DNA of 64,000 nucleotides from Ilyonectria destructans (GCA_020740775.1 JAHEWK010000025.1:186001-250000), one strand, 5' to 3'. Shown: positions 1 to 11,176, counted from the first letter of the stretch. The notes: generated from the sequence alone by a model not told the origin. A program made the numbers and translations.

Positions 1-437
1 TGCCCAGGGTTCTTGGTAGCGCGGGTAACACAGGGGCGGCAGGGGAAGTCACGCGCCGAGCCGATCGGAGGTGCCTTCTTCTTTTGTGCCCTCTTCTTCT
101 ACCCAAACAAATGTAATCAGTAACGATACCATGTGCAGAGCAGCCGGGTGGACCGTACGGTGATCTTGCTCGCGGATTTGCGGGTGCTGGACTGGACTCT
201 TCCCTTATTGTTGACAATTTTGTCGCTGTTGGACTGCAGTCCACCAGACGCGCGTACAGCGTCTACGTTTGCCATGACTAATGTAAGTCGACGGCGCACA
301 GTTATGTTGCACTACGCTTCTGATTAAAAGCACCTTGGTGACAGTTAGAAGAGCCCAATTCGTTTCCTTGGTGACGATAATGAGAACAGAGCGGAAAACT
401 CATTTATCAATAGGCCACTTGAGGCGTTCTTGAATTG
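1..437. other. No gene seen
   Basis: This stretch has only short overlapping open frames with no recognisable domain. It lies left of the first DDE element and may be its old flank. No tandem repeat or structured RNA was recognised. Confidence 0.5.
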
Positions 438-443
438 ATCCGC

Positions 444-455
444 GTCCAAGCTATT
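444..455. repeat. Possible left terminal inverted repeat of DDE element copy 1
   Basis: GTCCAAGCTATT here matches the reverse complement of 4351-4362. The right-hand copy is followed outward by CCGTA, reading inward as TACGG, which is how the well-defined TIR of copy 2 begins. The match is only 12 bp and could be chance or a diverged subterminal site. Confidence 0.3.
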
Positions 456-631
456 CCTAATGAGTGGTGTCCGCCATCCCACTAGTTGATCTTGTCCGCA
501 GCGAGGCAGCAGCAAAAGCGCGACGGTCCGCGCCGATCGCGTTGCTCAAATAGGGGTTCCAGCCACAAATCCCCTTGCATTAAACACCACGACCTCGTCC
601 TTGCCTTTGGTTCTCATCCCTACCTATTGTC

Positions 632-2350
632 ATGGCTCGGCCACCCAACCCAATCGATCAATATCGCGACTATGTCAGCTTGCTGTACCTCAATGGCGTC
701 TCGCGAAGCCAGATCAGATATAAGCTGCGGAAACATTACAATGTCGCTGTCAACCTTAGCACAATCTCGCGGCGGGTGGCCAGCTGGGGACTTCCGCGTC
801 AACAATCACGCACTATTGAGACTCCAGAGCTCATGGAAGCTATTCACGACCTTATCTTCCGTGTTGGCCTTACCGAGAAGCAGACCTTGAGTGTTCTTCA
901 GAGGCAAGGCTGGCCTATCACTAAAAGAGGTTTGAAACGCATCAGACTCCACCGGGACCGTCGCTGGCTACGTCGCATAAACAGCGACGAGGAACGCCTT
1001 GCTTTGTTGGAGAAGACAGAGCAAGTTATTGTCGAGATGGCTCAACGATCTAATGCCATTGCAGGATACGGTCGAAGGTTTCTCCAGTCATATCTACGCC
1101 AACAACAGCAGCTTTGGGTACCCAGGGATCCCCTGTTTGAAATGTACAAAGTCATGTTCCCAAACGATGTCGAGATGCGCCGAAGGATGATGCGAAGGAA
1201 GAAAGGGCAGTTCCTCGTCCCGGGGCCGAACTACCAGTGGTGCATTGACGGCCATGACAAGCTGAAGGCATACGGTTTCGAGATATACGCCGCGATTGAT
1301 GCATACTCCCGCAATATTGTCTGGTTCTACCTTGGCCACTCAGCCAGCACCGCCTTGAGTGTGTTGAAGCAGTATTTGGCTGCATGCGACGCTTATGGCT
1401 TGCGCCCATGGTACTTGCAGGCAGACCGGGGTAGCGAAACGCCACTGGTCGCAGCAGCCCATTGGAACTTTGCCTTAGCTGCTGGTGGGCGCGTGGAATG
1501 GAATGGCCAAGTCTTCCAGCAGGGCAAGCGGATGAAGGATTCCTACAAGGCGGCACCGAGTACGAAGAACGTCAAGATCGAGAAGTGGTGGGAGAGCATG
1601 CTTCACGTCTCTTCACGGCAGTGGGTGGACTACTTTGGGGAGCTTGCCAGAGATGGGGACTTTGACGGCGATATGCTCGAGGACCAGATTGCTATCTACG
1701 CTGTCTTCGAAGATGTGCTGCGTCAAGAGCTCTTCGATTTCGTAGAGGCGTGGAATCTACACAAAATTCGCCTTCAGAAGAACCGGCCTCATGTTGTGCA
1801 CGGTCAACCTTGGATGAATTACCATTACCCTGACCCAAGCAAGGCTTGCAATTGGGGAATCCCCATCGACCGTACAGTTCTAGGCGAGCTGGCACAGCCA
1901 CTGGCTGGCATCGACATCAGCACATGTCTTGAGCCAGAGACAAAGGAATGGTGCCGCGACGTTCTTAACGAAATGGATTACCATAATGTAGTCCTCGGCG
2001 ATCACCAGGAGCCTGACAAGTTGCGCCCATTGAAGCGCTTCTACCTTGCCCTTCGCGACAGGATCATTCGGCACATAGAGAGTGGACAACGGCCTACGCT
2101 AGCCTACCGTAGAGCACCGACCGGGGGAGTTGCCGAATATGTAAGATGCTATGTCTATCTGCGCAAGTATCCAGTTAACTATGTATAGGAAGCACTACTT
2201 GCACGAGCAAATCAAGCCCATCAAGAGGAGCTTGCAGATATGGAACCAGCAGAACAGCCGCTTGTTGAACTTGGCGTTGAAGACGAAAATGGAAATGACA
2301 TTGAGGGAATAAGTGATGACGAGGAGGACGCTGGCACCTCTGATGGGTAG
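632..2350 (+). CDS. Integrase-like DDE transposase, two exons
   Basis: Probable transposase of a cut-and-paste DNA transposon. Exon 1 runs 632-2139. A GTAAGA...TATAG intron (2140-2188) joins it in phase to exon 2 (2189-2350), an acidic tail ending at TAG. Without splicing the frame stops at 2188. The N-terminus has two helix-turn-helix-like blocks (residues about 10-50 and 75-110). The catalytic core is integrase-like: D in CIDGHDKL (about 204), D in LQADRGSE (about 264), E in KIEKWWES (about 316). The diverged homologue at 43020-44717 has an intron at the same place and a similar acidic tail, which supports the gene model. The family resembles fungal 'integrase core domain' proteins; placement near the IS3EU superfamily is inference. 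No in-frame damage was seen. Confidence 0.8.
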
Positions 2351-2462
2351 CTTGAATAGTCAATCTCTCCTCTTTCTAGGTCGAGAGGCAAAGGTCATGG
2401 GGATCTTCGTGCCCCTAAAACGTGTTGAGTGGGCCGGGGGGATTCCTTCGACGGCATTATCC

Positions 2463-3833
2463 TCAAATTGTTGTGTTGGAGCTTGTTCGATAGATTCTGG
2501 TGTGACTGCCGACTGCAGGTTTATCTTCTGAGGTCAGTATTTCTCTGGGTGAAAATTTGGCCGGGATTCTTACGAACTCTGTTAAAAAACCTGCGTCATT
2601 CCCACGTTCGATCTCGGGGCCTTGGTCTGCCTCACGCTCATCCCCTTCCACGTCGGAGACGCTGTCGAAAACTAGATCGTCAACGGGATCCTCCAGATCG
2701 CTCAGATCTGCTGCATCCACCTGCACAACAATGTTGTCGACGATTGTGCTGCCCTCATCAACCGCCGGGTTCGAGTAGGAGGAAGCTGGAACTGCGTTTT
2801 CCTGCTTGACTTGTCTCCCATTCTTTACACCCTTCTCTTTCTTGATCTGCCTCTCTTGCTTGATACGCTTCTTCAGCTCTGGGCTTGAGTCCTCCTGTTT
2901 GACCTTCCTTTTTTTGTCTTTCCTGACAGGCGTTAAGTACTCGTCTGGCCTCAGCGGGGTGATTGGCTCCTGCTTGTCAACGACATCGGTCGATGTCAGG
3001 ACAACGAGCACCTTTACCTGCCCAGATTGGTTGTTCGAAAAGTGTCCAGAAGCGAGCATGCTTGACGGCGTCGTGTACTTATCGGTGTTGGGAACGGTAA
3101 CGATTTTCTTGCCAGAAAAGGACGAAGCGTAAGAAAGGTTCCAAAGCTCTTTGTTGGTTGGATCGATGGTGCTTGGGAGTGGACGCAGGTGCTCAAATAA
3201 GACCCGAGTGAATGAAGGCCAGGTAAGGAGGTGGGCCGCGCTAAACTTGATCACTGTATCCTTTAGAGGCAGCACCGTCTCTGGGACCTCTATCCCAAGG
3301 CCATTGAAGTACCTGGTCTCCAAGCTCACGAGCAGGAGACTGATGTGGACCCATTGGTAGCCAGTGCGCTGCCGCTTAGGCTTTCTGGTGCTGCCTTTGG
3401 TGTTTTGAATGGCCTGACTGGCCGCCGATGCGACCGCCATGAATTGCGGATAGGGAGTATCGCTTGCCGGCTTAGAGGGATATAGGCGTGCCCGTGTATT
3501 CGCAGTCACTCCATTGGAGACAGGCACCGTGTTGGGCAGTAGTTGCGCGTACCCAATACCGGAAGACGACACTGGTTTTGGTCTGTCACGCATAAGCTGA
3601 CTTGCTGGACTGGCTGGCTGTGGCGGAGAGTCTTCGACCTCAACCACCTCATCATAGGGGCCCGGAAGGGCTGGAGTTCTGGACCTGGCCCGACCTTGGG
3701 ATTGAAAGGGGTTGGCTAAACCGCAACGGCCACAATAGTTTTCGCCAGCGTATATCGTGGTAAAGAGATCATGATGTTTCTTCCCGGCTTTGACGCAGTA
3801 GACATACTCAGGGGGAATATCTAGGGGTTCCAT
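2463..3833 (-). CDS. Transposon accessory protein (zinc-binding-like, SUMO-motif rich)
   Basis: No known domain recognised. The start is placed at Met 3833 (MEPLDIPPEY), though the frame is open from 3881. The N-terminus has one Cys, a His pair and a CGRCG motif within the first 40 residues, suggesting a small zinc site. A central block of mixed hydrophobic strands follows (about 150-290). A basic segment (about 305-345) carries four psi-K-x-E tetrapeptides (VKQE, IKQE, IKKE, VKQE), the SUMO-conjugation consensus. A hydrophobic-acidic stretch, IVVQVDAADLSD, resembling a SUMO-interaction motif, comes after it. It converges on the transposase with stops 112 bp apart. The gene at 41766-43004 has the same plan at low identity. 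Function is unknown; a role in transposition is inferred from conserved linkage. Confidence 0.65.
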   Translation of the reverse strand: MEPLDIPPEYVYCVKAGKKHHDLFTTIYAGENYCGRCGLANPFQSQGRARSRTPALPGPYDEVVEVEDSPPQPASPASQLMRDRPKPVSSSGIGYAQLLPNTVPVSNGVTANTRARLYPSKPASDTPYPQFMAVASAASQAIQNTKGSTRKPKRQRTGYQWVHISLLLVSLETRYFNGLGIEVPETVLPLKDTVIKFSAAHLLTWPSFTRVLFEHLRPLPSTIDPTNKELWNLSYASSFSGKKIVTVPNTDKYTTPSSMLASGHFSNNQSGQVKVLVVLTSTDVVDKQEPITPLRPDEYLTPVRKDKKRKVKQEDSSPELKKRIKQERQIKKEKGVKNGRQVKQENAVPASSYSNPAVDEGSTIVDNIVVQVDAADLSDLEDPVDDLVFDSVSDVEGDEREADQGPEIERGNDAGFLTEFVRIPAKFSPREILTSEDKPAVGSHTRIYRTSSNTTI

Positions 3834-4362
3834 TCTGTTTAAGGAGAGACCTTGGGCCAAGAGAAGCAAAGAATGAAACAAGTTGACATTGGGAACGAGA
3901 TTTTATTGTTTACAAAAGATAACAATGTTGCCCTTTGCTACGATGAATGGTGATCACTAGACTCTCTTGAGCGTGAGATCGCCACGCTAGTCCTCTGCTG
4001 ACCCGACTCGGGAACACTGCGCTGAGCCGCTGCTGGCTTACCAAGCTGTGTGCTCATACATAGGCGGTTGACACCTGGTGTGAAGAATCCTTGAGCAAAA
4101 AAAATACCAGCTCAAATGGGGATCGCAATTTGAGTCTCTGAATGAAAATTTGAGGCTATTGTGAAAGGGACGCCGGCATATACACGTCCTCAGCGCCGTC
4201 AAATTTGGAGGTTGAGGCCACTTTGAAGGCTGGATAAGTACCGGGAGTTTACATCCGGCACAGCGGCATTTCGACTTACAACCATAGCAAATGAAAATCA
4301 GGTTGATTACAATGCCTTATAGTTCGCTAGTGATTGCTTGGAAAGAACTAAATAGCTTGGAC

Positions 4363-4838
4363 CGTATTGTGTAGATCGAGGTTCTACATCAAGTGGATGT
4401 AACAGGTCGGATTGCGTGGCGGGTTTTCGGAAAACCCCGCTAAAAACCGCCAAGCCCTTGACATCACCAAAGGACTGTAATTTTTACGGATCTCGGTATT
4501 CATCGACGACCAAAGCCTGCACGGGCATAAAAATAGGATAAATAGGCTCGTCTAATTGAGCTGAACAAAATGGCACCTCGCTCGAGCCGTGCATCTGTCT
4601 TGTTGTTGATTTGCGCGCGTTTCTGGTCATCGCCTTTATTTTCAAGTGATGACCGTCTATGGGGTGGTTTACAAGCCCTAAAAGGCCGCCCAATTACGAC
4701 CAAAACGGGCCAATTTTACTGCACTTTTATTAGGGGGGTCTAGGCTCAACACTATAAGCAAAAAAAGTCGTGATAGTCGGCTCAATTCAGGGGTAACTAA
4801 CAAAACAGTCGCAAAAAGACAGCCAAAAACACCACGTT
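4363..4838. other. Gene-less interval, probable Crypton 3' flank
   Basis: There is no convincing coding sequence. It holds a short palindrome near 4420-4450 (GGGTTTTCGGAAAACCC) and A-rich runs. It probably contains the 3' untranslated end of the Crypton downstream of its stop at 4839. Cryptons lack inverted termini, so the boundary cannot be read. Confidence 0.4.
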
Positions 4839-7621
4839 TCACGGCTCTGGCAGCCATCTCCGGTCCAGATCCCCGTTCTTTATAGCCTTCCGCACCTTGT
4901 CAAGAGACCAGTTGGCGCACAGCTCCTCAATTCGCATGACAACGAGTGAGTGTACGCCGACGTCGCGCTCGCCCCCCCGCTCTCGCGCCTTCTGCGTGAT
5001 GAAGTCGATTATCGCCTTCCTGCTGCAGAAGACGGACTTCTGGTGTTTGGGGCGCCAAGCAGAGCCATAGTCGGCCTCCAGGGACTCGATAGAAGGCATG
5101 CCGGCCCTCCCGTTCTTCCACACGGTCCACAGATCGCGAACGCTTCTGAGGTCTAAAGGAAACTCAAAGTGTGGTATTTGCGGCTCATCCGCCGCCGCTC
5201 CGGGCGGCGGCAGATGAGACGAAGGGGAGGCTCGGCCAACGGCTCCCTGCTCTTCCACAAGCGTAGGAGTGGCGGGGAGAGGAGCGGCGGCCCGCAACGA
5301 GGGAGCCGGCGTCGTCAAACGTGCCGGCGCGCCGCGGCGCCCTCGTTTCGGCATTTCCAACCGCTGTGAGACCGTACTAAGCCCAGGGCTGATCGTGACA
5401 GTATAGTTGATTTTGGATAGCTCAAGTATCTGTCTCGACAGCTTGTTAAGCTCTATCGTAAGTTGATAGAACATTCTATCTACCGTTAAGTTCACAGCGA
5501 GCTGTTGGCTTTGTAAGGAACGCAGTTTCTCTGCGACGGCAGGGATAGCTCGATCGATGGTGGCCACATAACTCTCTTCCTCAGCAGTTCGACAGGCGCC
5601 TTCAACTTGTAGCGCGAACGCTGCAAAATCACGACTTTTGAAGATTGGATCGCGGAAGACAGGATGCCGGGGATAGAGCTTCCGCAAGAAGACGGAATCC
5701 TGTAACAACACTTTGCGCAGCCAGCCCAAAAGCTCGAGAAACGCGCCGGCAGCCTTGTTCGGTTCAACGGCTAAAGAAGCAGTATCGTGTGCTTCTTTCC
5801 ACCTATCGAGATCGGGCCAGATACGTCGTAAAAGAGCGAGTGGCGGCTTGATAGTGTCGCGCGCGAGAAAGTAGGAACCTGACCAGTCAGGGTCAAAATC
5901 GGCCGAGGACCTCATAAACTCGAAGGGTAGTGATGTAAGGTAGCAACCCATCATCTGGTCACCGTTGTTCCATCTCCCGGCGCGCCGTATCTGTGTTGTA
6001 TGGAGATCAGCATATAAACGCGGTACGGTAATGCGGACTGAAGAGCGCAGTTGAACGGCCGAGCGGAAGGGCTACTCCAGAGGTTTACGGGAAGCTCATA
6101 AAGCCTACCGGCCAAAAAAATCAACACCAAGGCTAAAAAGTCGGAATAGTTCGCAACTATCCGGCGCGCCACCTCATCCACTTGAGATGTAGAAGGCCGC
6201 CATACCATTAAAATAAGGCCAAATCGGCCGAAAACATAACGAATCGAAACCTCTTAACACACCTGACCTTCAGGGACGCCTGCCATATCGGCGTTCTGTG
6301 CTGCTGCGACCCGGGGAGCGTGCGAAACTTTTGAGGTGGAGATTCCGCACCGGCTGTACAGCTTGCTCGTCCACGACCGCGCCGTTTGGGCTGAAAGCGT
6401 CGCCTTCGGATCCGTGGCGGAGCGACGTAAGACCTTGAGATCGTACCAGTCCTCACTGCGTTCAAAGCTGGGAAACGGCTCCTTTTCCTCCACCTGCCAA
6501 CGCCAAAAGAAATAAAACGCCAGCGCCCCGATAAGACAGGACCGCACGTCACGGTGCCGCAGGGCGGCCCCATACTCCATTCTCCCGTGTTGATTCGTCT
6601 TGCCCTGGTTCATGACAATCACCAAGGCGTATGTCGGGAACTCCCGGCTCTTCTGGCCCTCATTGGGGAGCTCAAGGCGAAAACAGTCAGGGAGCTCCAT
6701 TGGCAACCGATTACTCTGCCTCAGGAGCATGTGGTTGCCCAGGAGGAAGTCGACCTGCGTCCGAAAAAGCGCAGAGACGTCGTCGTCGCTCTCCCAGACT
6801 GCAGACGTGTGATCGGGGATCTGCGCCGGCGTGTAGACGTCTTTTATCGTGCCCTCAAGGCGGTCGCGATACTCGGACCGCTTGCGGCTCCAGACGACGG
6901 CGAGAATGCTCTTCTTCAGCGCCTTGAGCGCGATTCCCTGCGGCCGAGGCGCCGGATTCATATTCCTGCTCTTCTGCTCCTCATACAGCCTTTGTATGGC
7001 CGAGATATAGCCCCGGACTGTGTTGTACTGCAGCCGGAGCTCCTCCTCGTTAAATAAAGGCTCGTCGAGAGCAGGAGACTCTTCTTTTGTAGCCTCCTCG
7101 CCGGCAGGCGACGTGGCAACCTCGATCGTATCTCCCAAAACGAAGAGTCAGCGATACGGCGTCAAGGCCAGGCCAGCCAGGGGGGGGACCCGGTACCTGA
7201 AGCAAGTCGCCGCCTTTTCACGGCGGCGACGTCCTCTACGACGCGGGCGGCAGCCGCCTTGCGCTTCCTTTGCTTTGTCACTCGAACTCCTTTCTTCGGG
7301 GCTCGAGTGACGACCTCCTCCCTCATAAAAAGGAGTAGTTTGCCCTCATCAACCAGGTCGCCAGGTAGCTGCTGGCCCGGCGGCCAGGAGAGCTTCTTGT
7401 TGACCCAGTCTTTTGGGATAGGCGGCCAGTTACTGGCGCACCAGTTCTACAGTGGCATCAGTACGTAAATTGAGGGCAGGGAGCAACAATCTGACCTTCC
7501 ATTCGGCCTGTTTTGGCGCGTAGTTCTTGACCGTGTTCTTGGGCGCCGTCCCCTCCAAGTCGAGCAAATAGAAGTCCATAGCCGCCCGCACGCGAGCATC
7601 TTCAATAGCGATAGAATCCAT
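4839..7621 (-). CDS. Crypton tyrosine recombinase with GCR1_C-like tail, four exons
   Basis: Tyrosine recombinase of a Crypton DNA transposon. The spliced model is exon 1 7621-7496, exon 2 7446-7197, exon 3 7131-6263 and exon 4 5990-4839, about 798 residues with no in-frame stop. All junctions are GT-AG and keep family-typical text, such as EWK|NWCASNWPPIPKDW and VPEGQ|IRRAGRWNNGDQMM. Exon 1 carries the start of the core-binding domain. Exons 3-4 carry the catalytic domain: Arg in GKTNQHGR, HxxR in SHAPR, and the likely nucleophile Tyr in MMGCYLTSLP. The last 100 residues (DLWTVWKNGRAG...SIESLEADYGSAWR) match the GCR1_C-like DNA-binding domain common in fungal Cryptons. The element looks capable of coding for an active enzyme. 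Confidence 0.88.
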
Positions 7622-8148
7622 AGTAAATAGATGACAAGATACGGGGTCAGCCGGGCCGGGGAGGGTCGTGGTTGTGGCGCAATTGCAGTGCAATTAAGGT
7701 GGATGATGGAGGTGGTGATCGACGCGATTTGGGTGGATTATTTGCGGCCATTTTGGAAGGGCGGCGCATACAAAGGCAAGTCAGCTGACCTTCGGTTTTG
7801 TCACCTTGTTTCTGTGGCTGCGCGCGTTTGTATGGGGTTTTTCGCGCAAAGGCGAAGGGCCCGTGGGGAGGCGTGACCTTCGATTTGGGGGCTAGTTTGG
7901 CGCCAAAGTGCGCGGACCCACAGGGTCTTTGAGCGACCGAAAAACCGGTCCACCATACCCCTGCACCTGTTACACCAAGTTTTGAAGTCTAACATCCTTC
8001 CAATAAAGCCTAGGGCTCTCCCGCAGCCCTGCCTCTTGCACAGGACTATATTGGCTGCAGCCTTGTTTAATACAGCGGGCTATCCCAATAAGTGCGGTAA
8101 GGCTACACTTACGCTAGTAACAGGGATACAAACCAACCAGAGTGCGGA
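7622..8148. other. Crypton upstream region, no gene
   Basis: This GC-rich sequence upstream of the Crypton start has no coding support. It probably includes the Crypton promoter and left end. No inverted terminal repeats are expected or seen. Confidence 0.4.
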
Positions 8149-8529
8149 TTGGGGATCATTGGCCGTTGTATCTTGCCTCAGTAGTGAGGTGACACGGAAG
8201 CTTGCAGCGGTGGGTCGCTGAGTTTGTATCGCTTGCCCCGCACACACCCTGTCAGCATCAAATCGTAGCAGGGCAGACCGGTCCGCTCTGCGCAGATCAC
8301 TTAGAGCTGACTGGATGATCTGCGTTATCTCTCGCCCTCAGAGGAAAAAACTTGCTGTTGCATTGCAGGTGTTGGTTGTAACCGAGCTTGTCTTACCTCA
8401 CACGATTGCGACTAGACCGGGCATAATGTCCGTGACTTATTGTCTCAATTGTGGGGTCGTGTGGAAGGGTCATTGAAATTGTGTCCCTTAGCGACCCTAG
8501 TCAGACTTAAATCGACTTCTTGGGTTAGT

Positions 8530-8745
8530 TAGATGGGCGCAGACCGGGCCGATCCCTTAGCGCTGATTGGATGATCCGCGTTCTCTCTTTCCGCGCGGAA
8601 AGAGATTTTTTGTTGTTGCTTATATTGCAGGTATTGGTTATAATCGGAGCTTGCTGTCCTGTCTTAGGTCATTGCTGCCTGACATGCAGCCTGCATCAAT
8701 ACCAAGACAGCAATGCACTTTACCATCCGAGTTATACATTACCTT
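8530..8745 (+). repeat. Diverged direct duplication inside the left foldback arm
   Basis: The block GATTGGATGATCCGCG...TTGCAGGTATTGGTTA repeats the text at about 8310-8385 (GACTGGATGATCTGCG...TTGCAGGTGTTGGTTG). Downstream, 8670-8745 resembles 8890-8965 (CATTGCTGCCTGA...TTTGCCATCCGA). The left arm therefore contains two copies of units that are single in the right arm. Confidence 0.6.
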
Positions 8746-9124
8746 AGTCAACACCCTATAGGTGTCGAGCTGACGTGGCTTCCTCGAAAGTAGACCTATG
8801 AGTTGCTTGTCTACCGGCAGCAGCTAAGGTGGATAAAACCGGCAGGATGCGGTGTTTTCTCAGCCAACGTTGCCGGAAATGTATTGAACCATTGCTGCCT
8901 GATGCCCAAACCTGCAGTAACACCAAAACAGTCATATACTTTGCCATCCGAACTGCATGTTGCCTCGGTGGAGCTGAGGTGGCTTACCGGGGGGTTGCGG
9001 GGGTGATCCGGGAGGGGAGACCATTCCGTCGTTATTGCAGCCTGATAGCTCTTGGTGTGTGGATTATTATTGTGGATCGATCTCTGGGGTAAGGAGGAAT
9101 GAGGCCAAGTGGGGCTCAGATCAC

Positions 9125-9213
9125 AACAGCGTGTCCGCAATTACAAGTAAAATCTTCGTCTGGAAGAAGAAGCCATCAGCTGCTGTTTCTTTAGTAATCG
9201 CGGACACGCTGTT
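9125..9213. mobile_element. 89-bp MITE at the foldback centre
   Basis: A 20-bp terminal inverted repeat, AACAGCGTGTCCGCAATTAC at 9125-9144, matches the complement of 9194-9213 at 19 of 20 positions. It sits near the loop of the palindrome. The ends resemble those of small Tc1/pogo-derived elements, but no clear target duplication is visible. Confidence 0.65.
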
Positions 9214-9926
9214 TTGACCAGAACCCTACTGGTCCATTTGGCGGTCCCGGCATCACTACCCCCCGGCCACAAAGAGTGGACCGTGGCCCACAACACCATG
9301 ACCTTGTCTATCAGGCTGCAACGACGGAATGGCGTCCATGGACCCAATGTCTCGTCGGGATGCACGTCTTGAACAATACAAATAGGGTCGTTTGATTACT
9401 GACCAGCGCTCGGGCCTCCCTCAAACGTAGCACGGCTGATCACGCGCCCCCGCAACCACCCAGTAATCCACCTCAGCTCGACCAAGGCAACGTGCAGTTC
9501 GGACGGCAAAGTGTATGACTATTTTGGTGCTGCTGCAGGTTGGAGCATCAGGCAGCAATGGGTCAATGCATTTCTGGCAACGTTAGCTGAGAAAACACCG
9601 CTCCCTGCCGGTTTCATCCACCTTGGCTACTGCCGGTAGACAAGCAATTCATGGGTCTTCGTATTGTATAAGGAAAGACAGAAGCTCGGTTACAACCAAC
9701 ACCTGCAATACAGCAGCAAGTTTTTCCTCTAAGGGCGAATAGATAACGCAGATCATCTAGTCTGCTCTAAGCGATCTGCAGGGAACGGACGGGTCTGCCC
9801 TCTTCGATTTGATGCTGACGGGGTGTGCGGGGCAAGCGACACTCTCAGCTACTCACAGCTGCAACCTTCCGTGTCACCTCAAACTGAGGCAAGATACCAC
9901 GGCCAATAATTCCCAATCCAGTCGCA

Positions 9927-11039
9927 CTTACTGCTGAGTCGACAGTTTCTCCCCTTACTGCCCCATCACAATTTCTCACACATCTTCTTTTAAGGCAACT
10001 GCATCTTACCGCTCTCGCACCAGTAACTAACCCACCAAGCTGAGATAAACACCATCTTGGCTTTAGGGTTACTCACCTCGACATTTGTCAGTTATCAAGC
10101 GCCACCGAAGGTCTGATACCCATGTGTTCCCCGCACGACATGATCAGATGCCTGTAATTAGGCACCTGTCCAGCGTATGCCTATATCCACCCGCCCATAA
10201 GACTCAGCCCCTACGACGGGCCTATTGTGGCTGCAGCCAGTCAAACAAGCCGTGTAAAGGATCTTTGACAGGGGGTTCCATCAAAACCAAAAACAGCAAT
10301 AGATCGATGCAGTTTTCTCTTTCCTCGCAGAGGAGATAACATAGATCATCCCATCAAGGTCTATAGTCCCCGAGCTTTAGAAGCTGGCAAAAGCGCACTT
10401 AAGCGATGGTAGGATACTAAACACTTAGAGAAGTTGGCCTTCAAGTAAGAGTATCAGACGAGAAATATAGGGCTTTATTAATGGCCAGGTCAACCGGTTA
10501 AAACTGTAACGATATTTCGTAAGCAACCCTTGCAAGGTCAGACCATTCTCTTATCTTAGAAAAGTATTTTATGCCTTTTATTAAGTATAAAATACCCAAC
10601 AATAGCTAAAAGAAAGCCGGACCCCTTAAGCTTGATGAATTACAACTCGTTCTATCGATTCATGTAGTTCTTAATTAATGCATGCATTGAGATAGCCAAT
10701 TTTTGCGGGAGAAAATGTCCCCGTTAGCCGCCCCTTGTGAATTCCACCCAAGTCCCTGCGGGCTCAAGCATAACCTGGCACAGGAGGGGAGGCGCACGGA
10801 TGAAAAGTGTGTAATTTATTAAATTACTTACAAGCAACGCTTGGTACAGTAGTAGTAGAGTAACTGGAGTTGCTTTAAGGCCACCAGCAGAGGAGAAACC
10901 ATCCAATCTTAACTAATTAACCAAACCAGGAACCAAGCCGCAATAACAGTAGACAGCAGCCAAAGATAGGCAGCAAGCAGTGGCAGTAAGACTAACGGGC
11001 GAAGCAATAGGGAAACCCAGATACTATAAGGAAACAAGA
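9927..11039. other. Gene-less AT-rich interval
   Basis: There are no convincing genes or repeats here. From about 10380 the sequence is AT-rich with short palindromes such as TTAATTAATGCATGCATT. RIP-type decay is possible but was not measured. Confidence 0.45.
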
Positions 11040-11151
11040 GAAAACAGAGATTCTGCCTGATCCTGCTTGTTGTTATTCAGTCCACAAAGATTCTGCTTAA
11101 TCCTTATCTACTAAATAACAACAGGCAGGACCAGGCAGAATCTCTGTTTTC
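11040..11151. repeat. Short inverted repeat, MITE-like
   Basis: The 38-bp arm at 11040-11077 (GAAAACAGAGATTCTGCCTG...) is the reverse complement of 11114-11151 with two mismatches, around a 36-bp spacer. It ends 26 bp before the gene remnant at 11177, so it may mark the breakpoint that truncated that gene. Confidence 0.7.
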
Positions 11152-11176
11152 TTATGAAAAGAATTGCCTCCACACC

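Larger units (their letters stand above)
438..4362. mobile_element. Two-gene integrase-like DDE transposon, copy 1 (ends approximate)
   Basis: The segment contains a DDE transposase on the plus strand and an accessory gene on the minus strand, converging. The same pair occurs at 41432-45012, where exact ends are visible. Here the ends are not clean. A 12-bp inverted match, GTCCAAGCTATT at 444-455 and its complement at 4351-4362, may be what remains of the terminal repeats; no target duplication was found. Boundaries are therefore approximate. By coding capacity this is the less damaged copy, since both genes read through. Confidence 0.6.
8149..9926. repeat. Large foldback (imperfect palindrome) element
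   Basis: Two long arms are reverse complements. Positions 8149-8396 pair with about 9673-9926, and about 8765-9055 pair with about 9310-9655. Shared landmarks include TGAGGTGACACGGAAG, GCAGGTGTTGGTTGTAAC and CGTTGCCGGAAATG, each with its complement in the other arm. The left arm has an extra segment (8400-8765) that partly duplicates its neighbours. Arms differ by point changes and small indels, so the structure is old. No protein is encoded. It could be a foldback transposon or an inverted duplication of one repeat. Confidence 0.75.

Noticed and set aside
155..170. TACGGTGATC near position 160 as the left end of DDE element copy 1
   Set aside because: Only the first six bases match the copy-2 TIR, no complementary right end or 6-bp duplication was found; the 444/4351 pair is a better though weak candidate.
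486..890. 134-codon plus-strand frame overlapping the start of the first transposase
   Set aside because: It is out of frame with the well-supported transposase and has no recognisable text.
6554..7057. 167-codon plus-strand frame across the Crypton
   Set aside because: Antisense shadow of Crypton exon 3; GC-rich composition keeps it open.
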